Shown: in pieces, positions 8,899-18,240 of the stretch
How the letters are laid out: every line of letters starts with the position of its first letter
Numbering within the stretch: position 1 is the stretch's first letter
Notes under the pieces: generated by a model
What the model saw: only the letters and a program-made list of their open reading frames with translations
Databases searched by the model: none
Told to the model about the DNA's origin: nothing
Assembly (NCBI GenBank): GCA_014904985.1
Contig: MU128925.1
Location: forward strand, 312,785 to 335,260
DNA: 22,476 nucleotides
Direction of reading: 5' to 3'
Source of the DNA: Hydnum rufescens UP504
Taxonomy: Eukaryota > Basidiomycota > Agaricomycetes > Cantharellales > Hydnaceae
Position numbers and translations under genes: made by a program

Positions 8899-9542
8899 CA
8901 ACTCTGGAAATTGCTGGAATCCAAAAGGTGCCTAAGTGCCGGCATGGCAAGCACGATATGAGTGAACAATAGAGATATTAATGAGCCATGGATATTGGAT
9001 AATAAATATTTTGCCCCAAAAATGATGGAGAACAATAATAATAAGGTAGACTTCCATGAGGCACTATATGCCAACATTGCAAAGCAGATTGGATCATTTC
9101 CATGGGCCAGAATTGGGCCAAATTTGAATATGTTGGTCATATATATGCATATACCTTGGATGATCTATTATTTTAGATGTTCTGGCCATTTTTCAATTTC
9201 TGAGACCTTCAATTGCCTATTTAGGCAATTGAGGGTGTCAGAAATCGAAAAATGGCCGGAATGTCTAAAATAATAGATCGCCCATGGTATATGTGTATAT
9301 ATGACCAACATATTCAAATTTGGCCCAATTCTGGCCCATGGAAATGATCCAATCCATTTTGCAACATTGGCATATAGTGCCTCATGGAAGTCTACCTTAT
9401 TATTATTGTTCTCCATCATTTTTGGGGCAAAATATTTATTATCCAATATCCATGGCTCATTAATATCTCTATTGTTCACTCATATTGTGCTCACCATGCC
9501 GGCACTTAGGCGCCTTTTGGATTCCAGCAATTGCCAGAGTTG
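8899..9542. repeat. Complete palindrome core P1 (arms 322 bp, no spacer)
   Basis: 8899-9220 and 9221-9542 are near-identical reverse complements, with the centre at AATTGCCTAT/TTAGGCAATT and only a T-T pair unmatched there. Positions mirror with no net length difference over about 310 bp; a limited number of substitutions separate the arms. The outer ends carry CAACTCTGG and ATTGC-GGAATCCAAAAGG. Array 2 runs leftward and array 3 rightward from its edges, so a bidirectional promoter inside the arms is a reasonable inference. Subunits such as GAATTGGGCCAAATTTGAATA are shared with core P2. Confidence 0.93.
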
Positions 9543-11043
9543 GGTTGTGTCTTCCCTACCGCATACACCCACCGGACCCGAACAGGGAATCGCCTAGAAA
9601 GGCAACCACAAAGGACCACACACCCGCAGCAGTGTGTGGTCAAAAGGTATGTTTTTTAAAATACTACTAGATACAACTGTGCAAAAAGAGCAGTGAAAGC
9701 TGCTCTTTTTGCACTGCTTTGAACTTGTTCACTAACACATGGCCTTTCATATAGATCATGACCTGGTCCTAGGGACCAGTTGAAAATCAGCCAAACAACA
9801 AGGGCCCGACCTGCCAGGGCCCAAACAGGACCACACCAGCCAACAACACAAGAAAGAAGACCGCGACAACACAATGAACACAACGAATGCGACAAGCGCG
9901 ATGAACGTGACCATGACAGATGACAATGTGCCCAGTGAGTGGCCACACAAACCCCACACCTGCTATGGCAGGTGTGTGGTTCTCTATGAGATGAGTCCCC
10001 CCCTCCAATATATCCAGCTGTGCAAAAAGAGCAGCAAAAGCTGCTCTTTTGTGCTGGTTTTAATTTCTAACTAACATAAATATTCTTTTAGGTTATCACC
10101 TGCCCTCTTACCCACAAAATAAAGAACCACACAACAAGAATGAATGGAATGGACACCCGCCAAATGAGGACCTGCCAAATGAACCCCAAGGCCCCCGAAA
10201 CAACAGCCCATGACATGAACACATGCCAAACAAAAACCACATGGGTGAAGAAGGACCACCCACCAGCAAAGACACAAAATGAAGCAGAGCTAACAAGTAG
10301 CCCCAGGAGCCACACACCCGCCGTGGTGGGTGTGTGGTACTTCAAGGTAAGTTTTTATTTTTTATTTATTTTTCTGGTGCAAGAGCAGCGTAAGCTGCTC
10401 TTCTTGCAATACTTTAATATTTAACTAACACATTTATTCTTCTAGATCTTGGACTTGAACTCTGCACGAACCCCCAAGACCAAACCCGCCACCTGAAACC
10501 CCGCGACCGCAAGCCCGCTGCCTGAAACCTGGCCCTCCCAATCCTGCCGAGCAAAGCCCTGCAATCCCAAAATTGCTGAACAGAGCCCCGCAAGCCAAAC
10601 CCCCTGAACGAAACCATGGAATGGGGTCCCCCCAAGTGGAACCCCGGCCAATGATGGACATATGAACCACACCCACCCCAGCGGGTGTGTTCATTTACAG
10701 TATGTGTTTTTTGATAATCTTGTGGTGCAAGAAGAGTAGCGTAAGCTGCTCTTCTTGCAGTGCTAGTCTAATTACATATTATTATCTGTTCTAGATCTTG
10801 GACTCAAATCCCCATGAACCCCCGACCCCAAGAATGGAGATGTGCTGAGCCAAACCCTGCGACCTGAAGCCCAAACAAAGACCCACCAAATGAAGACCCC
10901 ATGACCCCAAATCCGAATGAAGATCTGCCAAGCCAAAACCTGCCAAATGAAGATCTGCTGGGCCAACCCCCACACCAAGGTAAGTTTTCTTCTTTAACTA
11001 CAATCACACAAGAAGAGCAGCCTCTGGCTGCTCTTCTTGGGTG
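9543..11043 (+). repeat. Hairpin exon/intron array 3 (4-5 introns)
   Basis: Plus-strand array leaving P1. Predicted introns are 9647-9754, 9991-10091 (starts AT), 10347-10445 and 10700-10794; a fifth donor at 10980 (AAG then GTAAGT) has no clear acceptor. Exon hairpins are 9614-9641 (shortened), 9951-9980, 10309-10339 and 10664-10692; intron hairpins are 9679-9714, 10021-10054, 10377-10409, 10726-10759 and 11006-11043. The last three intron hairpins share AAGAAGAG/CTCTTCTT-type stems. The last two exons are built of degenerate CCAAAYGAAGACCTG and CCTGAAACCCCG repeats. Exon 2 is homologous to exon 2 of array 5. The terminal exon lacks the exon hairpin. Confidence 0.85.
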
Positions 11044-11294
11044 CATGGGTGAGCCCCACTGGGCGAGCCCATCATTGTATATACTAATAATAATAATAAT
11101 AACAAATAAATCAATAAATCAATAAATAACAAATAATCCATGGATAGGGGCCCCTGAGGGCCCCCACATGTAAAGACCTTCTTAGATATGATAACTGCAA
11201 TGCTCATGATATCTAATATGATGCGGAAAAGTGACTGACCAGCCTGGTTATTGACTTGTTTATTTATTTAGTCAAGAATTCAATTTAAAAAAAC
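11044..11294. other. Convergent tail-to-tail junction of arrays 3 and 4
   Basis: No gene. An (AAT)n and AAATCAATAAATC-rich tail follows array 3, and TTTATTTATTTAG is the reverse-oriented tail of array 4. Between them lies GGGGCCCCTGAGGGCCCCC followed by CTTCTTAGAT, related to 5450-5556 near the array 2 end. These would be the transcript ends of two converging arrays. Confidence 0.6.
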
Positions 11295-14200
11295 ACACCT
11301 GCCCTAGGTGGGTGTGGTACCATCTGTAGATCTCAAAAAAAAAGTACCTAGTAGCACCACACACCCACTAGGGCAGGTGTGTGGTACAAGGGGCTGGGCT
11401 TGGTGATTCACTGTTGGGCAGGTCATTCGGACGAGTCATGGGTCGCCATTGTGGTGGGTCATTGTTTGGGGAGCATTGATTTGGATCCTAAAATAATAGT
11501 GTACATTAGTAAAAAAAATTAAATACCTTGTAGTACCACACACCTGCTGAAGTGGGTGCATGGTACTCGTTTGTACTGTGGCCGTGTACTTTCCACCCTC
11601 AATTTTTCATACAGGGCTCATGTGGATTTGGGGGAGCAAGATCTAAAATAAAAAAAGTTAGGTTAGTGAATAGTTAAAAGCAACACAAAAAGAGCAGCTT
11701 TTGCTGCTCTTTTTGCGTTGCTGTATCTATAGGAGAGGGGGAATCACCTTAGATGACCACACCTGCCACAGTGGGCATGTGGTCGTTTGCCAGTCCATAC
11801 ATTTGCAGGGGGTATGCTGGGACCTTTGGTTGCCCCTTTGCGTGGGTCCCATTCGTCGCACCATCACAGGGCATCATTTGGGGCTTGTGTGTTGCATTTG
11901 CAGCTGTGGGTTTGTGTTTGTGGCTGTGTGGTTTTTGTGTGGCTGCATGGTTTTGGCGTGGCTGCATGGTTTTGGTGTGGCTGTGTGGTTTTGGTGTGGT
12001 TCCATGGTTTTGTTGTGGCTGTGTGGTTTCATCATGGCTGTGTGGTTTTGTGGGTTTAGGTGGACATCTTAGCCTAGAATAAAAAATAAAAGTTAGTTGA
12101 AGAGTAATAATTGCACAAAAAGAGCAGCAACTGCTGCTCTTTTTGCACATTTGTAGCTAGAGAAAATTTACTTACCTGATATTGCCACACCTGCTGCAGT
12201 GGGTGTGGCTCCTTCTTTTCCTCCCTGGCTTCATGCGAGCATCATCATTCGTTTGTTTGTGTGCTGGTGTGTACTTGCATGCAGGGTTTTGTTGGGATCC
12301 TGGGGGGTTGGCGGATTTGGGCTCATGTGGGGTTGACCTAGAATAGAAAATGTTAGTTATAATTAAAACTCACGCAAAAAGAGCAGCAACTGCTGCTCTT
12401 TTTGCATGTTTGTGGTTATTAAAAAAAATACATACTTTATAAGGCCACACACCCACCACAGCGGGTGTGTGGCACTCTATGCTCCTGCTGTTCTTCTCCA
12501 TGGCTTGGTGATTACCACACACCCACTTCAGTGGGTGTGTGGTTCCGTCTATGGTTTGTGGTCTTGCGTCGTGGGTCTCTGGTCCTGGGTTTCGTCTGGT
12601 TAGCAGATTGTGGGCGGGTTTCATTTGGTTGGGGTTTTGGTGGGGGGCTTCATTGTGGGTTCAGATGACAACCTAAAATAATAAATAATATGTTAGTGAA
12701 AAAGAAAAAAACAAGCCACACAAAAGGAGCAGCATACGCTGCTCCCTTTGCATGGTTGAGATATGCTTACTTGAAACGGCCACACACCTGCTTTGGCAGG
12801 TGTGTGGTCCTGGTTGCACTTTCTGTCGTCTTGCATCGCAGGTTGCTGGTCCCAGGTTTTGTTGGGTGGGCCATGGGTTTCGTTTGGTGGGGGCCTTCGT
12901 TGTGTGTTCAAATGACAATATTGTCAGGATCAAATTGACATTTGCTTCCACCTAAGGACTTACCTGTCAGAGTATCATTCTTCATCAACTCTATCATATG
13001 GTGCCTACTTCCTCAGATGCTCTTGTCTCCTCTCTCCCTCCATTCACTATGGGGGTTATTGTCATCCTTGCCATTATTGGCATTTCTCTTATTATTATTG
13101 CCCTCATTCTATTGGGCCTCGGCCAGCAGGCTATGGGCTGGGTAGTCAACCAGTGGCAGCATTGGCGCCCTTGTCAGCACCTGTCATTCCCTTGTTCCCC
13201 ATGTGAGTCCATGGAGTTGCCAATCCAGACTCCCCCCTCCTCCTCCTCTACCCCCAGTCCCTGAATCCACATCACCTGTCCCAATCCATACTCCATCCAC
13301 ATCATTACGGTCCTTTGACACTTTGGACACCTTTGGAGTACCCAGGTGTACACTGCCTTGGAAGTACATATGCTAAGGGGGATACATATGGAAGTTGGGG
13401 CATAGCCATGTGGAGGTGCACACAGGATTTGTAACATGGCTGCGTCAGCTTAGTGAGGCTTAGTGATGGTGGCTGTGGAGGCTGACTGATGGGCTGTGGA
13501 GCCGGCATTCTAGGAGGATCCGGAAGGTTATGGAAGACAGCAGAAGGCTCTGGAAGGCTGGAGGCTGTGTGCAGGAAATAGTATTTATAGCCCTTTGCAG
13601 TTGGGGGATCACCAGTTTTGATCTCTCAGGATTCCCACTGTGATAGGTGCGAGACTTGTGTGTCCCTTGTTGTGTGGTGTATACTCAGGATTCCCACTGC
13701 GATAGTGTGTGGTTAATTAATCTCTTTCCTCTTTCTGTTTGTGGCTTCGACAGCAGTGTCGCCCTGACAAATATAGAATAGTAAATAATAAGTTAGTAAA
13801 AAAGAAAAAAAAGAAAAGGCAGGCAAAAGGAGCAGCAAATGCTGCTCCTTTTGCATGGCTGGACAGATGCTTACCTTAAAATTACCACACACCCACTGAA
13901 GCGGGTGTGTGGTTCCATCTTGGTTTTGTCTGGCCAGTCATCATTGGTGGGTCCCATCATCATTTCTGGGGGGGTGGTTCATTCGGTGGGTTGTCACTTT
14001 GCTGCTTCTGGTCGATAACCTAGAAAAATTAATATTGTATTAGTTAAGAACTAAAATCAGTGCAAGAGCAGCATCTGCTGCTCTTGCATGCCATTGTGGG
14101 TGTATAAGCGTACTTACCATATATAGAACCACACACCTGCCACAGTGGGCATGTGGTTGGCATGGGTTCTTCATTTGGCAGGTTTTTGTCAGGCAGGGGT

Positions 14201-15140
14201 TCGTTCGGTGGTGTTCATCTGCCGGATTGTCATTCAGGAGGGGGGGCTCATTTGGCATGTGTTCATCTGGCGGCTTCTGGTTCAGGTGAGGTCCTAGAGT
14301 AATAGAGATGTTAGTTAAAATTTGAAACCAGCACAAAGGGAGCAGCAAATGCTGCTCTCTTTGTGCAGTCACATACACAGGACACTTACGTATATATAAC
14401 CACACACACCCCATAGTGGGTGTGTGGGGTTTTTGTACAGCGGGCCTCTGTTTGGTGGTCTGTGTTTGGCGGCTCTTTGTTTGGCAGGTTTCTGTTGGGT
14501 GGGTGGTGTTCATACAGCAAGTTTTCATTGGGCGGGCATTCATTCTGTGGGTTTGGGGTCATGGGGTTTGGCTCGGTGTGTTCATGCAGGTTCGAGCCTA
14601 AGATTTAGAGAATAAACAATATTAGTTAAATGATTAAAACTTTGCAAGAAGAGCAGCTTGCACTGCTCTTCTTGTGCCACAAAATAATTAAGAAATAATT
14701 TTAAAAAAAAACATCTTGTAGTACCACACACCCACCATGGTGGGTGTGTGGTACCTCGTTTCGCTCCATGGCCACACACCGTTGTGCTTTTCGTGTTGTG
14801 CGGACTCTTGCTTGGGTGGTTCTTCATATGTCATCCCTGTTACTACTGGCCTGGTGTCGATATGGGGGCTGCTGGGGTTTTCGTGTTGCTATTCATTTGC
14901 ATGAAAGATCAAACCTAGATTTGAAAGAAAAGGGCATCAGTTAAGAAGTAAAAGAAGCGCAAAAAGAGCAGCTTTCACTGCTCTTTTTGTGCTGATGTAG
15001 TGACTAGGATTTAAAAAAAACTCACCTCGTATGACCACACACCCACCGCAGCGGGTGTGTGGTCATTTGCTTGCCTTTCTAGGCAGCTGTCCACTCCTCG
15101 TTTGGTGGGTTGTTGCGTAGCTGCTAAGTAAGGCAACTTA
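11295..15140 (-). repeat. Hairpin exon/intron array 4 (10 introns), carrying a solo LTR
   Basis: Minus-strand array leaving P2 leftward. Predicted introns are 14915-15025, 14598-14714 (starts AT), 14294-14389, 14020-14117, about 13775-13874 (acceptor side altered at the LTR insertion), 12673-12770, 12338-12435, 12074-12175, 11643-11747, and a 39-nt remnant at 11488-11526 with no hairpin. Exon hairpins are 15033-15064, 14721-14754, 14399-14428, 14127-14158, 13884-13913, 12779-12809, 12514-12543, 12444-12473, 12184-12209, 11755-11784, 11533-11566, 11355-11386 and 11295-11321. Intron hairpins are 14957-14993, 14643-14676, 14331-14366, 14061-14089, 13821-13854, 12716-12753, 12372-12409, 12113-12148 and 11682-11719. 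Plus-strand GGTTTTGGTGTGGCTG-type repeats at 11900-12060 are the complement of an A/C-rich exon. No conserved frame. Confidence 0.87.
12922..13769 (+). mobile_element. Solo LTR of an LTR retrotransposon (848 bp)
   Basis: Begins TGTCAGGATC and ends GCCCTGACA (TG...CA, inverted 7-8 bp ends). It is flanked by a perfect 5-bp target duplication AATAT at 12917-12921 and 13770-13774. A TATTTATAGCC box lies near 13578. Downstream the motif CTCAGGATTCCCACTG occurs twice, about 60 bp apart. No internal retrotransposon genes are present, so it is a solo LTR left by LTR-LTR recombination. It sits at an exon/intron edge of array 4. A frame at 12998-13264 encodes 88 residues with a hydrophobic run (IVILAIIGISLIIIALILLG), but nothing supports its expression. 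The superfamily is not determinable from an LTR alone. Confidence 0.92.
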
Positions 15141-15775
15141 ACACTGGCAATTGCCAGGATCCAAAAGTGCCCAAATGCCTGGCGCCACGAGTGCTGTATG
15201 AATCAGAAGCAAGTAGCTAGGTGTATAATAAATAATAAATAAATCATATTTTCCCAAAAAACGAAGAAGACCATGACAATACTCAGAGTTCAATAAGGGA
15301 TGATATGCTGCATTGAAAAGTGGATTGGGTGATTTGTATGGTTCAGAATCGGCCCAAATTTGAATATATCGCTGGCATACATGACCCCCTACATGGGCAA
15401 TTAATTATTTCAGATGCTCCCTTCATTTTTCAATTTTTTGTGCCTTCAATTCCCTAAATAGGGAATTGAAGGCATGAAAAATTGAAAAATGAAGGGAGCA
15501 TCTGAAATAATTAATTGCCCATGTAGGGGGTCATGTATGCCAGCGATATATTCAAATTTGGGCCGATTCTGAACCATACAAATCACCCAATCCACTTTTC
15601 AATGCAGCATATCATCCCTTATTGAACTCTGAGTATTGTCATGGTCTTCTTCATTTTTTGGAAAAATATGATTTATTTATTATTTATTATACACCTAGCT
15701 ACTTGCTTCTGATTCATACAGCACTCGTGGCACCAGGCATTTGGGTGCTTTTTGGATCCCGGCAATTGCCAGCAT
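15141..15775. repeat. Complete palindrome core P2 (arms ~316 bp)
   Basis: The two arms are near-identical reverse complements around AATTCCCTAAATAGGGAATT (centre 15457/15458), with a 1-nt offset at the outer ends. Outer ends carry GGCAATTGCC. It shares order and motifs with P1 (GGATCCAAAAG-TGCC, GGCCCAAATTTGAATAT, TTTTTCAATTT, CCTTCAATT) but is clearly diverged from it, far more than its own arms are from each other. Arrays 4 and 5 diverge from it. Confidence 0.93.
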
Positions 15776-17670
15776 TGAGTTTCATTCTTTCTCACAACTA
15801 CGCAGCCACCACCCAACAAGGAAATAGACAACCACACACCCGCCACTGCGGGTGTGTGGTCACTAGGTGAGTTTTCTTGTAGTAGCTACAACAGCACAAA
15901 AAGAGCAGCGAAAGCTGCTCTTTTTGTGCTGCTTTGAACTTATTTACTTACACACCCTGGTCCTAGGTACCAGTTGACAACCAGCCAAATGATGAGGGCC
16001 CCAATGGGACCATGTCAGACAAAGAAGACCATGGCAACATGATGAACATGATGACTGCAATGAACGCAATGAATGCAACAACCACAGCAAACATGATGAC
16101 AACGGATGACAATGGGCCCAGTGAGCAACAACACAAACCACACACCTGCCATAGTGGGTGTGTGGTTCTCTATATGAGATGAGTCCTCCCCCCCCCAATG
16201 TCCCCAACCACGCAAAAAGAGCAGCAAAGGCTGCTCTTTTTGTGCTGGTTTTAATTTTAACTAATCTTATCTTTTATTGTACATGATCAAGGTAAAAAAT
16301 TGCCCAGTGACAACCCAGGGATATGCCCAACAACAACCCGGCCCCAGAACACATGCAAAGGACAATGTCAGGGTTCGCCCCCAACTCCGGTCTACTCCGG
16401 TCTACTCCGGTCCTCATCCGCCCACCTCCAGTCTGGTTCTCCACTTATTTCCCTCGCCCAAGTCCACTTTGCTTCCGGCTTGATTCCGGTTTGACTCTGG
16501 TCCAACCCTATCTTGGTTTCATTTCCTTTTCATTTCCCTTTCATTTCCCATTGCTTCCGGTTCACCCCCTGGCCGAGTTCCTGTTCCTGTTCCTGTTCCT
16601 GTCCCCCTTGTAACCACCTCCAGTTTAGCGATCACTCCCCCGTAGTATAGTCATCATGTATAAGTAGTCCGAGAGCGAAGTCCAGAGACCCCAGCTTTGG
16701 TCTCTCAGGATTTCCGCTGTTACTCCGGACTACAGGTCAGCCTTCATGTATTCCGTATTCGTATTACATAATCTCAGGATTTCCGCTGTTACTCCGGACT
16801 ACAGGTCCGAGTATTTTCCAGTTGACTCTGCGAGCTTAAGGACCGCTGTGCTTGTTTCCGCCTAGTCCCTTCCGGGCTGCTGGATTGCCTCTCCGTCCCC
16901 TCCTATCTTCGTTATCTCATTCCTGCCCGGATTCTCTCAGACTTAGCCGGACTTACACCGGACTTAGCTGGAATTATCTGTGTTTATATTTGTTTGGTGC
17001 TCTCGTCGCAGCGTGGCCCTGACAGACAACCCATGACACAGACAAAATGAAAATGTGGAAACCCCATGTGCCACACACGCTGAGGTGGGTGTGGTGATTT
17101 TGAAGTAAGTACTCTGGCTACCAGTACCATTGCGCAAAAGGAGCAGTACCAGCTGCTCCTTTTGTGTGACTTTCCTCTTGTTTTATTTATTTTTTCATTA
17201 ACTAACACTGTTATTTTTCTAGATCTGCCCACAATGCCAGACCTGCCACCCGAAACCCCATGATCCCAAACCTGCCGGGCGAAACCCCATGACCCCAAGC
17301 CTGCCATGGGAATGACAACCCACAAAACAGACAAAACGAAAGCACAGGAACTCCACCACACACCCACCTTAGTGGGTGTGTGGTGATTTAAAGTAAGTAC
17401 TTTTTTTCTTTTTCTTTTTTCACTAATGCTTTGTTATCTGAGCCCAGAACCAGTGACAATCCCCCTCCCAACTTGAAACTCATGCAAACCATGAACCGAA
17501 GGTCCACCAAATGAAATACGACACCCGGGAATAACAACCCACAAAACAGACGAAATGAAAACACAGGAAGCCCGTGCACCACACCCACCTTACTGGTGTA
17601 AGGTAAGGTCTTTTTTATTGTTGTAGATACACTTGCACAGAAGGAGTAGCTGTGGCTACTCTTTCTGTGC
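15776..17670 (+). repeat. Hairpin exon/intron array 5 (4-5 introns), carrying a solo LTR
   Basis: Plus-strand array leaving P2. Predicted introns are 15867-15966, 16179-16291 (starts AT; acceptor weak), 17105-17222 and 17393-17447 (55 nt, no hairpin); a last donor at 17603 lacks a clear acceptor. Exon hairpins are 15831-15860, 16137-16166, 17071-17095, 17353-17384 and a decayed one near 17578-17603. Intron hairpins are 15891-15931, 16210-16244, 17132-17168 and 17635-17670. Exon 2 (15967-16178) is fully open in the frame starting VPVDNQPNDEG and shares DDNxPSE and KPHTC with array 3 exon 2, although the frames drift between the two. Exons 4 and 5 share GGAATRACAACCCACAAAAC and ACACAGGAA blocks. 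Confidence 0.85.
16366..17024 (+). mobile_element. Solo LTR of a related LTR retrotransposon (659 bp)
   Basis: Begins TGTCAGGGTTCG and ends GGCCCTGACA, with a perfect 5-bp target duplication GACAA at 16361-16365 and 17025-17029. A GTATAAGTAG box lies near 16660. The block TCTCAGGATTTCCGCTGTTA and its following ACTCCGGACTACAGGTC occurs at 16703-16738 and again 69 bp later. The doubled CTCAGGATT-CC-CTG motif and the ends are shared with the LTR at 12922-13769, so they probably belong to related families. No internal region remains. The insertion splits an array 5 exon. Confidence 0.92.
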
Positions 17671-18230
17671 TACTGTGGATGTATGTAAATAATATAGATA
17701 GTGATAAATAAATAAATAAGTAATAATAATAATAATGAATATTAGTAATCAAATGCTACAACAGGCTTTGTGGGGTTTTAGCATGCAATCTGATGACCAG
17801 GGCTGTATTAGTAATCATATGCTATCCCATGAAGCTGGCATGAATTATTACAGGAGCTTTGTGGATTTTTAGCATATAATCTTACAACTGGGGCTGATTA
17901 CTTAGGTGAAAAAGATATCAAAATTTCAGCCAGATCCATTCATTAATTACAGAGCTATAAGGACAATAAGTTTAAACATTGAAAATCAATTTACTCCCCC
18001 CACAGACAAGGTATGGGTTTAAAATTTGACATGGGGTATGACCACATAATTAACTAAACATGTGCCAAGAATCAGCTTATTCTGTTTACTTCTAGGTATT
18101 CAACTCCCTTTTCAGGCAAAAAGAGAACAAAAAGCTACCATGAATGTTAAACAGTTCAAAATAAACCTGAACTAGGTGGAATAGGCTTATAATATTATAA
18201 CCCTGACTATATCTGAAAATGGAATGAATT
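17671..18230. other. Array 5 tail and gene-free spacer with an imperfect duplication
   Basis: A (TAAA)n/(AAT)n tail ends array 5. Two imperfect copies of about 90 bp follow (about 17737-17806 and 17807-17895), each with ATTAGTAATCA-ATGCTA, GCTTTGTGG-TTTTAGCAT and GGGCTG. The rest to 18230 is AT-rich without a recognisable gene or RNA. Confidence 0.5.
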
Positions 18231-18240
18231 GGATGTGTGG

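Noticed and set aside
8962..9479. Two matching 103-residue frames (NNRDINEPWILDNKYF...) on opposite strands
   Set aside because: They are the two arms of palindrome P1. The frames begin at GTG, not ATG, and most arm differences change the amino acid, so there is no sign of coding constraint.
11701..12072. Plus-strand frames rich in WLCGFG / VWFCG repeats
   Set aside because: These are antisense readings of an A/C-rich repeated exon of array 4.
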